64,000 bases of DNA. Source: Nitrosospira multiformis (GTDB lineage: Bacteria; Pseudomonadota; Gammaproteobacteria; Burkholderiales; Nitrosomonadaceae). Of the stretch, positions 18,493 through 27,534 are shown piece by piece (within the stretch, counting starts at the first letter, position 1; every line of letters begins with the position of its first letter). The translations under genes and the position numbers were made by a program. Where the stretch lies: contig NZ_FOCT01000006.1 in NCBI RefSeq assembly GCF_900110185.1, positions 1 through 64,000 of the forward strand, written 5' to 3'. The notes beneath the pieces were generated by a model. The model was not told where the DNA came from. It made no database searches and worked only from the letters and a program-made list of their open reading frames with translations.

Positions 18493-19992
18493 ATGGATAC
18501 AACTTCTGTCTGGCGTGCCACGGCGCCCTCTGCCGATTTCCCGATGCTGCAAGAAGAGATCACCACGGATGTCGTGATTGTGGGCGGTGGCATTACCGGT
18601 GTGTCCCTGGCCTTGAATCTGGCTGAGCAAGGTGTCGGAACGGTATTGCTGGAAGCTCGTGATTGCGGTTTTGGCAGCACAGGAAACTCCACTGGCAACC
18701 TTTACGAAACCGTAAGTGGTGGTATTCATTCCATCGTCGAGCGATGGGGCAAGGATGTCGCCCACGCCGTCACCACTGCCCGGCGCCAGGCAGTGGATCA
18801 GATCGAGGAGCGGGTGCGAAAATACAATATCGCCTGCGCATTCCGGCGTTGCCCTTTACACCGCTATGCTACCTCAGCAGGGGGAAAGGATAGCGTGCAA
18901 CAGGAATACGAAGGTTCGCTCAATGCAGGATTATCGGTGCGCCTGGAAGACAAGCTTCCGCATCCTTTTCCCGCCCCACATGGACGAGTGCTGATCTTGG
19001 ATAATCAGGCTCAGTTCCATCCGCAGACATATGTCCGCGAACTCGCGCAGCAGGCAGCAAAACAGGGTTGCCGCATCTTTGAAAATTCCATGGTCCTGGA
19101 AGTGGATGCGAATGAGCGTGTCGTACGTACCGCCAATGGCAAAGTCACTGCCAGGGAAATCGTGCTGGCAACTCACTCACCCAAGGGTATTCACCTCGTG
19201 CAGACCGAAATGGTGGTGAACCGAGAATACGGACTCGCCAAGCGCATCACCAGGGATACATATCCCGCAGGAATCTTCTGGAGCAGCGGCCTGGAGAGGC
19301 TTTCGGTTCGGACTCTGGATGTCGAGGATGCGACATACCTCATCTGTGTCGGCGAAGAGCATAAAACCGGACAGCAGGATACCCGGACCAGTATCGACCG
19401 GCTGGAAACGGCAGCAAGCGAATATCTTGGCATGAAGGAAATTGATTACCGCTGGTCAGCCCAGAATTACAGCGCTGCCGATGGTCTGCCATATATCGGC
19501 CGCGATGCAACGGATTGCTTCATCGCAACCGGATTTGAAACCGATGGCCTGACCTATGGAACTCTTGCGGCCTCACTCATTGCTGACCAGATTGCGGGGC
19601 GTGACAACGTCTTTGCTCCGCTTGTCACGGCAAGCCGCTTTGAACCAGTGAAAGGCGTAAAGGGAATGATCGAGGAAAATATCACGGTAATGAAGTCCTT
19701 CATCAAGGACTACATCACCAACCGGGAGGCTATACCGCTGTCCCAACTCACACCAGGAAAAGCCGCGATAGTCAAATTCGAGAGCGAATCGCTTGCTGCT
19801 TACAGGGATGCCGAGGGTACATTATTTGCTGTTTCACCTGTATGCACCCATATGAAGTGCAGGGTGCATTGGAATGCGGTGGAAAAAAGCTGGGATTGCC
19901 CCTGTCACGGAAGCCGCTTTGCACCTGATGGCGCAGTAATCGAGGGACCGGCCACCGAGCCGCTTCGAAGACATGTTCTGCCGGGGCACTAA
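18493..19992 (+). CDS. FAD-dependent oxidoreductase fused to a Rieske [2Fe-2S] domain
   Basis: A 499-residue two-domain enzyme. Residues 25-390 form a DAO-type flavoprotein (glycine oxidase/sarcosine oxidase fold) with VVIVGGGITGVSLAL at 28-42 for FAD and a C-terminal substrate-domain signature, GLPYIGRDAT...ATGFETDGLTYG. Residues about 415-499 form a Rieske domain with Cys451-x-His453 (CTHMKC) and Cys469-x2-His472 (CPCHGS), all four cluster ligands present. The same architecture occurs in widespread bacterial proteins whose substrate is not settled. It is probably an amine-oxidising or electron-bifurcating dehydrogenase in the cytoplasm. The gene is monocistronic. A strong T-tailed hairpin follows about 110 bases after the stop. 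Confidence 0.9.
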   Translation: MDTTSVWRATAPSADFPMLQEEITTDVVIVGGGITGVSLALNLAEQGVGTVLLEARDCGFGSTGNSTGNLYETVSGGIHSIVERWGKDVAHAVTTARRQAVDQIEERVRKYNIACAFRRCPLHRYATSAGGKDSVQQEYEGSLNAGLSVRLEDKLPHPFPAPHGRVLILDNQAQFHPQTYVRELAQQAAKQGCRIFENSMVLEVDANERVVRTANGKVTAREIVLATHSPKGIHLVQTEMVVNREYGLAKRITRDTYPAGIFWSSGLERLSVRTLDVEDATYLICVGEEHKTGQQDTRTSIDRLETAASEYLGMKEIDYRWSAQNYSAADGLPYIGRDATDCFIATGFETDGLTYGTLAASLIADQIAGRDNVFAPLVTASRFEPVKGVKGMIEENITVMKSFIKDYITNREAIPLSQLTPGKAAIVKFESESLAAYRDAEGTLFAVSPVCTHMKCRVHWNAVEKSWDCPCHGSRFAPDGAVIEGPATEPLRRHVLPGH

Positions 19993-20099
19993 ACGAAACT
20001 AAGCGAAATCAGAAGAAACAAGCCAATTTCGTCCATTTGGCACGGAAGCTTCTCCGCTCGTTATCTCTGCTGATCTGGTTTATTGCAGGTTATCAGTCT

Positions 20100-20136
20100 G
20101 ACCGGACATCATCGGTTTTGTCTGGTCTTGTTTTTA
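20100..20136 (+). terminator. Rho-independent terminator
   Basis: A 9-bp stem GACCGGACA...TGTCTGGTC (one G-U pair, 10-base loop, 20100-20127) is followed by a T-rich run (ttgttttta). It suits the flavin/Rieske oxidoreductase upstream on the plus strand. Confidence 0.75.
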
Positions 20137-20237
20137 TCCAGTCTTGGACTCACCAATAGTTACCGCAATTTCTCCAGATATCACACTAGTCCGGGAAACC
20201 ATCGGAAGTCGATTTCCCCCCACCTCCCCGGTTTTTG

Positions 20238-20897
20238 TCAGGCACAGCCTGACCTACAATACCTATGCGTTGTTTCTCCCGATAAAACAACGGCTGGCAA
20301 GCTCATCCATGTAAGCTCTCCACTTTGCTGCATCTCCACCAGCGCCTGCAGAATCATCTGTTCCAGCACTTTTCCGAAGGCCTGGTCCTGAGGAAAACTG
20401 GGTACATCTTCCGGTATGCTCATATTGCCAATCGCGGTATGGACGGCCTGTTTTATTCCTGTCCGACTGATCGTCCCCTCCTTGGTCGTGATGAACATGG
20501 ATAATTCATATGCATCAGTAATGGTCTTGCCAATCACCCACAACGGGTATCCCGTACGTGCAGCCTCCGATGCCACCGTTCCGCTATCAGCGATGTTGTT
20601 CAAGACTACTCTGACCTCCCCCTCCGCCCGATCAATCACCGGCACCACTACCCGCGTATCCCTGAGTATTACATTTGCATAATCCTTCAAGGGGATATCG
20701 CCTTTGGGAAAGTGTTTGCCATTGCGCTGAAATTCGACACTGAGCTTTAACCGAAGCGGCACATTTCGCTCCGCGATATCCCTATAGGTAACTCTGGGAA
20801 AAGACGCACCTAGAAAAGACTTTTTTGGCGAAGTACAGCCAGCCAGTGCAAAAGAGGCAATAACAGAGCCGAGTACTATTCTACGGCTGATATTCAT
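20238..20897 (-). CDS. Putative lipoprotein of unknown function
   Basis: A 219-residue protein with a lipoprotein signal peptide: MNISRRIVLGSVIASF then the lipobox ALAGC (acylated Cys about residue 21). The mature part (PRVTYRDIAERNVPLRLKLSVEF...) is beta-rich and soluble, with a helical C-terminal half. I do not recognise a catalytic motif. The chosen ATG has GGAG six bases upstream. The frame is open 17 codons further up but without a ribosome site. It should be anchored in the inner or outer membrane facing the periplasm. It is divergent from the diguanylate cyclase gene. Confidence 0.7.
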   Translation of the reverse strand: MNISRRIVLGSVIASFALAGCTSPKKSFLGASFPRVTYRDIAERNVPLRLKLSVEFQRNGKHFPKGDIPLKDYANVILRDTRVVVPVIDRAEGEVRVVLNNIADSGTVASEAARTGYPLWVIGKTITDAYELSMFITTKEGTISRTGIKQAVHTAIGNMSIPEDVPSFPQDQAFGKVLEQMILQALVEMQQSGELTWMSLPAVVLSGETTHRYCRSGCA

Positions 20898-21044
20898 AGA
20901 AAACTCCAGAAGGGCTGCGTTTGGCTCCTCGATAGACGACGGGACCAATAGTAAGAATAGCAGGGAGGGAGAATAATGCGTTATCCTTTATGCTGCAACC
21001 CGCTCAACCGCAGGATTTTCTACACATCAATCGTCCGCGAATAA

Positions 21045-22139
21045 GTGAATACCGAAGCAACGCCCCATTGTGCAGCGCTCGGGTTCGACAAAGACCGAAT
21101 CCAGCAGGCCCTTTCCTTGCTGGGACTGGCTGCGGATCACGAAGAAGAAGCGGCGGCAATCAGCCTGCTGACCGAATTCATCGCTGAAAGAGTTGATGAA
21201 ATAATCAATTCCTGCTTTCCCGTAATTGTGGGCAGCGATGGCTTTGAACTGATCGAGAGGAACATCGGTACTGAAGCCTTCAGGCAGAAATGGAAATATC
21301 GCTTGCGATCCTTTGGCAAAAATTTTGCTACTCCAGGTTATTTTGAAGAGCGGCTGGCGCTGGCTGCTGCTTTCGCGCATGCAAATATCCCTCTGGGAGC
21401 CTTGCAGCTTCCTTCTTTTCTCATACAGCAGGCTTTGATAGACAATCTGTCGGACAAGTCCGATTTTAATGCGGATAAAAACAGAATACTCCTAAGCACT
21501 ATCCTGAAACTCACTGCACTTGACTTGTACCTTGCCGCCGAAGGTTATCACCTTCCCGAACTCGATGAGCTGGAAGGAAAGCTGGACAAACTGCGCGCTC
21601 AAGCATCGCGCTTGCAGCAAAGAACCTGGACCGACGAGCTGACAGGTGTGATGAACTACAGAAAGCTCATGGAGTCTCTCGAACACCATGTCGAACGAGC
21701 AGTGCGTAGAGGCCAAGAACGCAGCCCTTTGTGCCTCATCATGTCGGATCTCGATTTCTTCAAGAAAATCAATGATACCTACGGCCATATGGTCGGCGAT
21801 CTGGTGCTACAGCATCTGGCGAGGCGTATAAAATCCGCGACACGCGACTTCGACATGATCGGCCGCTTCGGCGGGGAGGAGTTCGTCGTCATTATGGCGG
21901 ACACTGACCTCGAATTGGCAAAGGTAATTGCCGAACGCATACGCCTGGGAGTCATGAGTACGCCATTTCATATAAAAAAATTTAACATCCACATTACCAT
22001 CAGCCTGGGCGTGGCAATGCTGAAGCCTGGGGAATCCAAAGAATCACTGCTTGAGCGGGCAGATGCAGCAATGTATGAAGCGAAAAGAGGAGGCCGTAAT
22101 CGTGTAGTGACAACGGACGACATGGTGGAGCGTCCATAA
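21045..22139 (+). CDS. Globin-like sensor diguanylate cyclase (GGDEF)
   Basis: A 364-residue protein. Residues 1-170 are all-helical and resemble a globin-coupled sensor, with LRSFGKNFATPGYFEERL and AHANIPLGALQLPSF. His112 in that segment sits where the proximal haem His falls in DosC-like sensors (inference). A short coiled linker (170-195) leads to a GGDEF domain, DELTGVMNYRKLMESL...SDLDFFKKINDTYGH, with the active-site GGEEF at 276-280. An RxxD inhibitory site (Arg267-Asp270) stands five residues before it, so it should make cyclic di-GMP with product inhibition, possibly in response to oxygen or NO. The start is GTG with no strong ribosome site, so the exact N-terminus is uncertain. No EAL domain is present. 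Confidence 0.85.
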   Translation: MNTEATPHCAALGFDKDRIQQALSLLGLAADHEEEAAAISLLTEFIAERVDEIINSCFPVIVGSDGFELIERNIGTEAFRQKWKYRLRSFGKNFATPGYFEERLALAAAFAHANIPLGALQLPSFLIQQALIDNLSDKSDFNADKNRILLSTILKLTALDLYLAAEGYHLPELDELEGKLDKLRAQASRLQQRTWTDELTGVMNYRKLMESLEHHVERAVRRGQERSPLCLIMSDLDFFKKINDTYGHMVGDLVLQHLARRIKSATRDFDMIGRFGGEEFVVIMADTDLELAKVIAERIRLGVMSTPFHIKKFNIHITISLGVAMLKPGESKESLLERADAAMYEAKRGGRNRVVTTDDMVERP

Positions 22140-22168
22140 GCAAAGCGTAGGATGCCAAATGAACTGAA

Positions 22169-23677
22169 TCAGGAAGCCAGTTGAACGATCTGCAAGGTAT
22201 CGAGTTTTCCGTCAATCATCTGTGATGCAGTCAGAAGAACGACTTCGTCCGCCGGTCGCGCCAATCCTTGTGAAAGCAACCAGGCCCGTGCCTTCGTTAT
22301 CAAACTTAGAGGCTCGGCAGTAGCGTTGCACTCGTCGCATAAAAGCGGTGCAATCGCGTGAGCGAGTGCCAGGCTGCGATATAACGCGGCAGAATCGGTG
22401 ATGGCGACTATGGGCACTTGCGGGCGGAAACGCGCGACTTCCAGCGCTGCTGCCACGGATTGAACGAAAACAACCACAGCCCGCGCGCCCATACGAACTG
22501 CAAGTTCACATGCGGAAAAGCCAAGATTATCCTGTTTCGAGCCCGGTATGCTCACAGACTGCATCTCATTCAGTGCGCGCTTGTCATACCAGTCCGCATC
22601 TTCGAGTTTGGCGGCTCTGTTATGCCTTGCTTCGGTAGCGGCAATCACCCGGTGAAGAATCCTCACAGCCGCAACGGGAAACTGTCCGATTGCCGTTTCA
22701 GCGGAAAGCATTACCGCGTCTGTGCCATCCAGCACCGCATTGGCCACATCGGTTACCTCGGCACGCGTCGGATGCTCGTACGCAACCATGGATTCGAGCA
22801 TCTGGGTAGCGGTAATTACGGGACGTGCCCGAGCGTTCGCCACTGATATAATTCGCTTCTGTATCAGCGCAATTTCAGCGAGATCGGTTTCCACACCCAG
22901 ATCTCCCCGTGCCACCATTACTCCATCGGCTGCCCCCACAATCTCCTCCAGATTGACGAGTGCCTTGCGTTTTTCTATCTTTGCCATCACGAGCGGTCCC
23001 CCAGTGGAGGGAAGCAACGCACGCACGCGGTGGATATCATTAACTGACTGAACAAAGGAAATTCCTATCCATTCCACCTGCCGGGCAAGCGCAAAGGCAA
23101 GATGTTGCCGGTCATCGTCAGTCGGAACGAGCTCAAGCAGTGCCGATTCAGGAATATTGATGCCGGACCCGGAGCGCACGACGCCGCCGATAAGAACTTC
23201 ACATCGGACTCCGGGGGCGTCGAATCCAGACTGAGCCGTCGCACTGCCCTCTACACAAAGCTCGACCGATCCGTCAGCCAGAAATACCCGCTCCCCTGCA
23301 CGCAGCGCCTGGAGTAATTCCGGGTTGCGCACTGGCAACCTGCTCCCGTCCATATCATCAGTACCCGCCTCTAACGCCCTACCCTCTTCCACAAGCGTAA
23401 CGATAGCGCCCTCAGCCAGTCTGCAACAGTCATCGGGCAGATTGCCAAGACGAAACTTTGGACCGGGTAGATCGACAAGAATAGCTACCGGTTGGCCAGC
23501 CTCACTTGCCGCCCGGCGAACTTGTTCGATGCGACGCGAATGCGTGATGTGATCACTATGCGAAGCATTGACGCGAGCGACATCCATTCCTCCGCTGATC
23601 AGACCTTCGATAACTCCGGGCGCATCCGTTGCGGGACCCAGCGTACAAACAATCTTGGTTCGATGCCATGGGGTCAT
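22169..23677 (-). CDS. pyk: Pyruvate kinase
   Basis: A 502-residue cytoplasmic enzyme that makes pyruvate and ATP from PEP and ADP at the end of glycolysis. It has the N-terminal TKIVCTLGPAT and VARVNASHSDH, the substrate segment DLPGPKFR, a B-domain at about 75-175, the active-site MAKIEKRKAL with the catalytic Lys, VMVARGDLGVE, and ATQMLESM...PTRAEVTDVANAVLDGTDAVMLSAET. The C-terminal allosteric domain contains the usual Val/Ile-rich strands. Asn-Ala-Ser-His replaces the more common NFSHG, a variation seen in some branches. Genes for MgtC and an AI-2E permease lie upstream on the same strand with 37- and 26-base gaps, so the three may be cotranscribed, although no shared pathway is apparent. 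Confidence 0.92.
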   Translation of the reverse strand: MTPWHRTKIVCTLGPATDAPGVIEGLISGGMDVARVNASHSDHITHSRRIEQVRRAASEAGQPVAILVDLPGPKFRLGNLPDDCCRLAEGAIVTLVEEGRALEAGTDDMDGSRLPVRNPELLQALRAGERVFLADGSVELCVEGSATAQSGFDAPGVRCEVLIGGVVRSGSGINIPESALLELVPTDDDRQHLAFALARQVEWIGISFVQSVNDIHRVRALLPSTGGPLVMAKIEKRKALVNLEEIVGAADGVMVARGDLGVETDLAEIALIQKRIISVANARARPVITATQMLESMVAYEHPTRAEVTDVANAVLDGTDAVMLSAETAIGQFPVAAVRILHRVIAATEARHNRAAKLEDADWYDKRALNEMQSVSIPGSKQDNLGFSACELAVRMGARAVVVFVQSVAAALEVARFRPQVPIVAITDSAALYRSLALAHAIAPLLCDECNATAEPLSLITKARAWLLSQGLARPADEVVLLTASQMIDGKLDTLQIVQLAS

Positions 23678-23714
23678 AGCAGGTATTCCAATCGATCTGG
23701 TTCCACTCGGTCAC

Positions 23715-24200
23715 CTAATGCGGTGTGCCTTTTGGCAGGATTTTAGGCACGAGATGTAAAATTACAAATGCAAGAAAAGCGCTGAGAACAGCCGAACCTT
23801 CACGCCCTAAACCCGCCGCGATACCCACTGCGGCTGTCAACCATAAGCCTGCCGCCGTAGTCAGCCCTTTTACTGTTTCCTCGCTGGTGCTTTTAAGAAT
23901 GGTCCCAGCCCCCAGAAATCCGACACCCGTAATGACGCCTTGAATTACACGCGAGACCTCCGCATCAGGCATTTGCATTTGCTGTGGGACGAGCACGAAG
24001 ATAGCCGCGCCGACGGCGACCAGCATGTGGGTGCGCACCCCCGCCGCCTTGCCGCTATGTTCCCGCTCCAGGCCGAGCAACGCACCCAATATTGCAGCTA
24101 TCGTGAGGCGCAAGATGACACGGGTAAATTCGACAGCAGTGGGCAGATCGGAGAACTCCACTATTATCGTTTTATATATTTCGTGCCACCATCCGTCCAT
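23715..24200 (-). CDS. MgtC/SapB family membrane protein
   Basis: A 161-residue inner-membrane protein with four to five hydrophobic helices. It carries the family signature GALLGLEREHSGKAAGVRTHMLVAVGAAIF, with the conserved R-E and the Arg-Thr-His of MgtC, followed by GVITGVGFLGAGTILK and GLTTAAGLWLTAAVGIAAG. MgtC proteins act on the F-ATPase or on magnesium and phosphate homeostasis. The short soluble ACT-like tail of Salmonella MgtC is absent, as in most SapB-type members. It lies 26 bases after the AI-2E permease gene and 37 before pyk, on the same strand. Confidence 0.9.
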   Translation of the reverse strand: MDGWWHEIYKTIIVEFSDLPTAVEFTRVILRLTIAAILGALLGLEREHSGKAAGVRTHMLVAVGAAIFVLVPQQMQMPDAEVSRVIQGVITGVGFLGAGTILKSTSEETVKGLTTAAGLWLTAAVGIAAGLGREGSAVLSAFLAFVILHLVPKILPKGTPH

Positions 24201-24226
24201 AACAACCCCAAAGAGGATACATAACG

Positions 24227-25426
24227 CTATCGCCCCAGCATTTCACCCACGGGCTTGAGCGATTCGATGCCGTCGCAAACCACTTTTGCGACGGCCAATA
24301 GCGGCGCCCCCAGAAGCAAGCCTGCCACGCCCCACAGCCAGCCAAAAAATAACAGCACGATGAACAGCACAGCCTCATTCACCCGCGCGAATCTTCCCTG
24401 CAACCAGGTGCCGAACAACATTCCAATGGAGCCGGAAATGAAAACCGTTGTCGCCGCTATCGCGAGCGCAAGCGGAAGGGAACCAAATTGCAGTAAACCT
24501 GCTATGCCGCTTGCCAGCAGGATAATTATCGTCCCGAGATAAGGAACAAAACGTAATATCCCGGCAGCGACCCCCCACACTCCGGCATGTTCCAATCCAT
24601 ACAATTCGAATGCCCACCAGGTGAGTACGGCGATCAAAGTATTCGATATGATCAAGACAAGCAGATAGCGCTGGACCTGTAAATGAACTTCCTCCAGTAT
24701 TCGAACTGCATCCTTCTTGCGTGTCAGCGATGGCCCGACCAGTTTTATGAGCTTACGGCGAAAATGTGTTCCTGCCGCCAGCAGGAAATAGGTCAGCAGC
24801 AACACGACCGGCATTTGTGCGGCAAACGAGACCAACAACGCGGACTGCTTGAGTAGAAAATCCTTGACCCATGCGCCATCTTCCGGCTGGCTTGTAATAA
24901 CCACCGCCGCCGCGGGCGATTTCAATCCTGCATCTACCGCCGCTTTCTCAAGCTCTTTCGCCGCTTTCTCGACCTGCTGCAATACGGTTGGACCGTCGGC
25001 CCGCAGAGTTCTCAGACTATGCCGCAACTTGTGCGCAACCTCAGGAAGTTTTTCCACTATGAGACCTGCATCACCGCTCAAGGATAAGGTTACCCATGAA
25101 ACGCCGCCAAGCAGGACAACAAGCACAAGCGCAGCCCCGAGTACGCGAGGGATGCGGCAGCGCTCGAGCCAACCAACTACAGGACTTAACGCGTTACTCA
25201 CGAGAATGCCGAACAACAAGGGAACAAAAAAGGTCTGCGCGAAATGCAGACCTCCTAGCAGCGCAACCAGTGCGATTATCCAGAGTGCGATAGCTGTCCC
25301 AAAACGAGGTAAAGCGCGAAGCGCCGCAGCTTCCTCATCTGTCGCTTGAGCGGAAGTGCCGGGAGAACCTTCCTCTGATCCCCCTTCCAGTCTTTCAGGA
25401 AGCAGCTTTTCCGGTACAGCACTCAT
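24227..25426 (-). CDS. AI-2E family (YdiK/PerM-like) membrane permease
   Basis: A 399-residue inner-membrane protein of the AI-2E exporter/PerM superfamily. After a 45-residue acidic N-terminal extension (EGGSEEGSPGTSAQATDEEA) come paired hydrophobic helices (ALWIIALVALLGGLHFAQTFFVPLLFGILVSNALSPVV), a periplasmic/cytoplasmic region, then the family core VLLLTYFLLAAGTHFRRKLIKL, GILRFVPYLGTIIILLASGI and the C-terminal GWLWGVAGLLLGAPLLAVAKV. The transported substrate is unknown. Members range from autoinducer export to Na+/H+ exchange. It heads a run of three same-strand genes with MgtC and pyk. Confidence 0.88.
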   Translation of the reverse strand: MSAVPEKLLPERLEGGSEEGSPGTSAQATDEEAAALRALPRFGTAIALWIIALVALLGGLHFAQTFFVPLLFGILVSNALSPVVGWLERCRIPRVLGAALVLVVLLGGVSWVTLSLSGDAGLIVEKLPEVAHKLRHSLRTLRADGPTVLQQVEKAAKELEKAAVDAGLKSPAAAVVITSQPEDGAWVKDFLLKQSALLVSFAAQMPVVLLLTYFLLAAGTHFRRKLIKLVGPSLTRKKDAVRILEEVHLQVQRYLLVLIISNTLIAVLTWWAFELYGLEHAGVWGVAAGILRFVPYLGTIIILLASGIAGLLQFGSLPLALAIAATTVFISGSIGMLFGTWLQGRFARVNEAVLFIVLLFFGWLWGVAGLLLGAPLLAVAKVVCDGIESLKPVGEMLGR

Positions 25427-25547
25427 GATCTAGTCGTTATTTATTTCAGATGAGAGGAACGTTAGCGTCAAATGTTGAGCAGATATGGAAACTGATCTTG
25501 CCAATCTTGCCACATCGCAAGCTTCCCGCTGTTTTCGTGCTTTTTAA

Positions 25548-25588
25548 AAAAAGAAGTGCACATGCTGGCAGTGCACATGTCCTTCTTT
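25548..25588 (-). terminator. Likely terminator of selO
   Basis: Read on the minus strand, AAAGAAG...TGCAC-9-GTGCA...CTTCTTTTTTT makes two stacked stems with a 6-base bulge and a T7 tail. It begins about 55 bases after the selO stop. GTGCACATG also occurs twice as a direct repeat in the hairpin. It looks like a normal intrinsic terminator with an asymmetric bulge. Confidence 0.6.
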
Positions 25589-25642
25589 CCCCTGCAACTC
25601 CCGGTCCTACATCAGAAGCACGTCGTCATCCAATAAACATGC

Positions 25643-27340
25643 TTAGGAGCTGCACGACAAAGCGGAGCAACCGGGCTTATTACGCGCCCACTCTGGACGT
25701 CTTGCTGCAAGATCTTCCTGCTCGGGCTGCTCGTCATAGGGATGCTTCAACACTTCCATCAACCGTATTATCACGGAATCGTCCCCCCGCTCCAGTGCTT
25801 CTATTGCCTGCTGTGCGAGATAGTTGCGTAGTACATACTTGGGATTTGCACGGCTCATGCGATGGTAACGCAGATCTTCGGGTTCCCCTTCCTGGCGCAA
25901 TCTTGTGATATAGCGTCGCAGCCAGCCAGCCAGTCGTGTGAGGTGCGCATGGGAAAATGCCTGGGACGCGTCGTAAAATGCCGGGCGGAAGAGCTCGACC
26001 AGTCCATGGTCGTTCATTTGATCCACACTTTCCAGGCTCTCTGGAGCATGGGAGGTTGCTGCCCTGTCTCCGGAGATCGGATTCAGAGGAATGTTCATCA
26101 GGCAACGAAAGAACAACGTCATATCCGTCTCAACCTGTTGCAGCGTTTCGAATAGGTCACTCAAAAGCGAGTCATCGTCGGAGTGTTCGAGTGAGGCCAA
26201 CCCGAGCTTGGCGGCCAGCATGCCACTCCATGTGTTATTGAATGTTTCACCAAAGACTGCCAACCCATGCTCCAGCGCAGCGTCATCCTCGATCAGTGGC
26301 GTTAACGCGCCGGCCAGGCGAGTTAAATTCCATTGCGCAATCTTGGGCTGGTTACCATAGCAATAACGCCGCCCCTGTGCATCAGTGGTATTAGGCGTCC
26401 AGTGCAGATCGAAACCTTCGAGCCACCCATAAGGACCATAGTCTATCGTCAGCCCCAATATGGACATATTGTCGGTATTCATCACACCGTGGACGAAACC
26501 GACACGCATCCAGTGCGCGATGAGGATACCTGTGCGGCGACAAACCTCCTCGAACCATTTCGCATAAACTTCAGGTGCCCGATAGGATGAGGCCAGTTCT
26601 GGAAAATGTTCGCCTATCACGAAGTCGGCGAGCTGCCTGAGAAGTTCTGGCTCCTTCTGGGCAGCAAGTATCTCGAAATTGCCAAAGCGCAGGAACGAGG
26701 GCGAGACGCGGCAGACGATCGCGCCGGGTTCCGCCTCCGGATGCCCGTCGTAAAACATATCTCGTATCACCGGTTCCCCTGTCGCGACCAGGCTTAATGC
26801 CCGCGTAGTAGGCACCCCAAGGGAGTGCATCGCCTCACTGCACAGAAACTCGCGCACGGAAGAACGCAGGACCGCACGTCCATCCGCGGTGCGCGAATAA
26901 GGCGTTTTCCCTGCACCCTTGAGTTGTAGCTCGTAGCGCTTACCATTTGGGCTGATCAATTCCCCTAAAGTGATGGCACGCCCGTCGCCTAGCTGCCCTG
27001 CCCAGTGTCCGAACTGGTGTCCGCCATAACGTGCTGCATAAGGCTGCATGGACGAAAGGATTCTGTTACCGGCAAGCACTTCCACTGCTGGCGAAACGGG
27101 AGATGCCGGCCGGGCAATACCCAGTATTTCGCCGACTGCATCCGCCCAGGCGAGGAGTCGCGGTGAGCGAACAGGCGTAGGACTCACACGTGTATAACCG
27201 GCATTACGCACCTGACGGGGAACATTCCGCGTTTCCGGATCGCCCGGTAGCTCGCGCACAAAGCGGTTATCGAACCGTGCATCGGACAGATCTAACAGCG
27301 TGACGCTTGGCATACTCCTCTGAAGATTGCTTTGGCTCAT
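25643..27340 (-). CDS. selO: Protein adenylyltransferase SelO (YdiU)
   Basis: A 565-residue pseudokinase-fold enzyme that transfers AMP to Ser/Thr/Tyr of target proteins under oxidative stress. Visible are YAARYGGHQFGHWAGQLGDGRA around 101-122, the kinase-like ELQLKGAGKTPYSR, RSSVREFLCSEAMHSLGVPTTRAL, the loop GFVHGVMNTDNMSILGLTIDYGPYG with the metal-binding Asn and Asp, and the C-terminal NPKYVLRNYLAQQAI. The protein ends PGCSALSCSS, where eukaryotic homologues carry selenocysteine. This bacterial form has Cys. Length is slightly above Escherichia coli YdiU. It is soluble, with its own downstream hairpin. Confidence 0.93.
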   Translation of the reverse strand: MSQSNLQRSMPSVTLLDLSDARFDNRFVRELPGDPETRNVPRQVRNAGYTRVSPTPVRSPRLLAWADAVGEILGIARPASPVSPAVEVLAGNRILSSMQPYAARYGGHQFGHWAGQLGDGRAITLGELISPNGKRYELQLKGAGKTPYSRTADGRAVLRSSVREFLCSEAMHSLGVPTTRALSLVATGEPVIRDMFYDGHPEAEPGAIVCRVSPSFLRFGNFEILAAQKEPELLRQLADFVIGEHFPELASSYRAPEVYAKWFEEVCRRTGILIAHWMRVGFVHGVMNTDNMSILGLTIDYGPYGWLEGFDLHWTPNTTDAQGRRYCYGNQPKIAQWNLTRLAGALTPLIEDDAALEHGLAVFGETFNNTWSGMLAAKLGLASLEHSDDDSLLSDLFETLQQVETDMTLFFRCLMNIPLNPISGDRAATSHAPESLESVDQMNDHGLVELFRPAFYDASQAFSHAHLTRLAGWLRRYITRLRQEGEPEDLRYHRMSRANPKYVLRNYLAQQAIEALERGDDSVIIRLMEVLKHPYDEQPEQEDLAARRPEWARNKPGCSALSCSS

Positions 27341-27534
27341 TTATTTCCTTATGCTGGAAAGCAGATTGACATCAAACGATTTGGCGGCTTCACAAGCGAG
27401 CTGCACAAACTGGCTCATTGCTATTACAGCATCCCCCTTGTAAGCTTGCCGGGAATAAAGCCCTTTCATCCTGATTAGAACATTGAACTGTCCAAGTGTT
27501 CTGAGTGTAGATCGCTATCCTTCGGAGGACTGCC

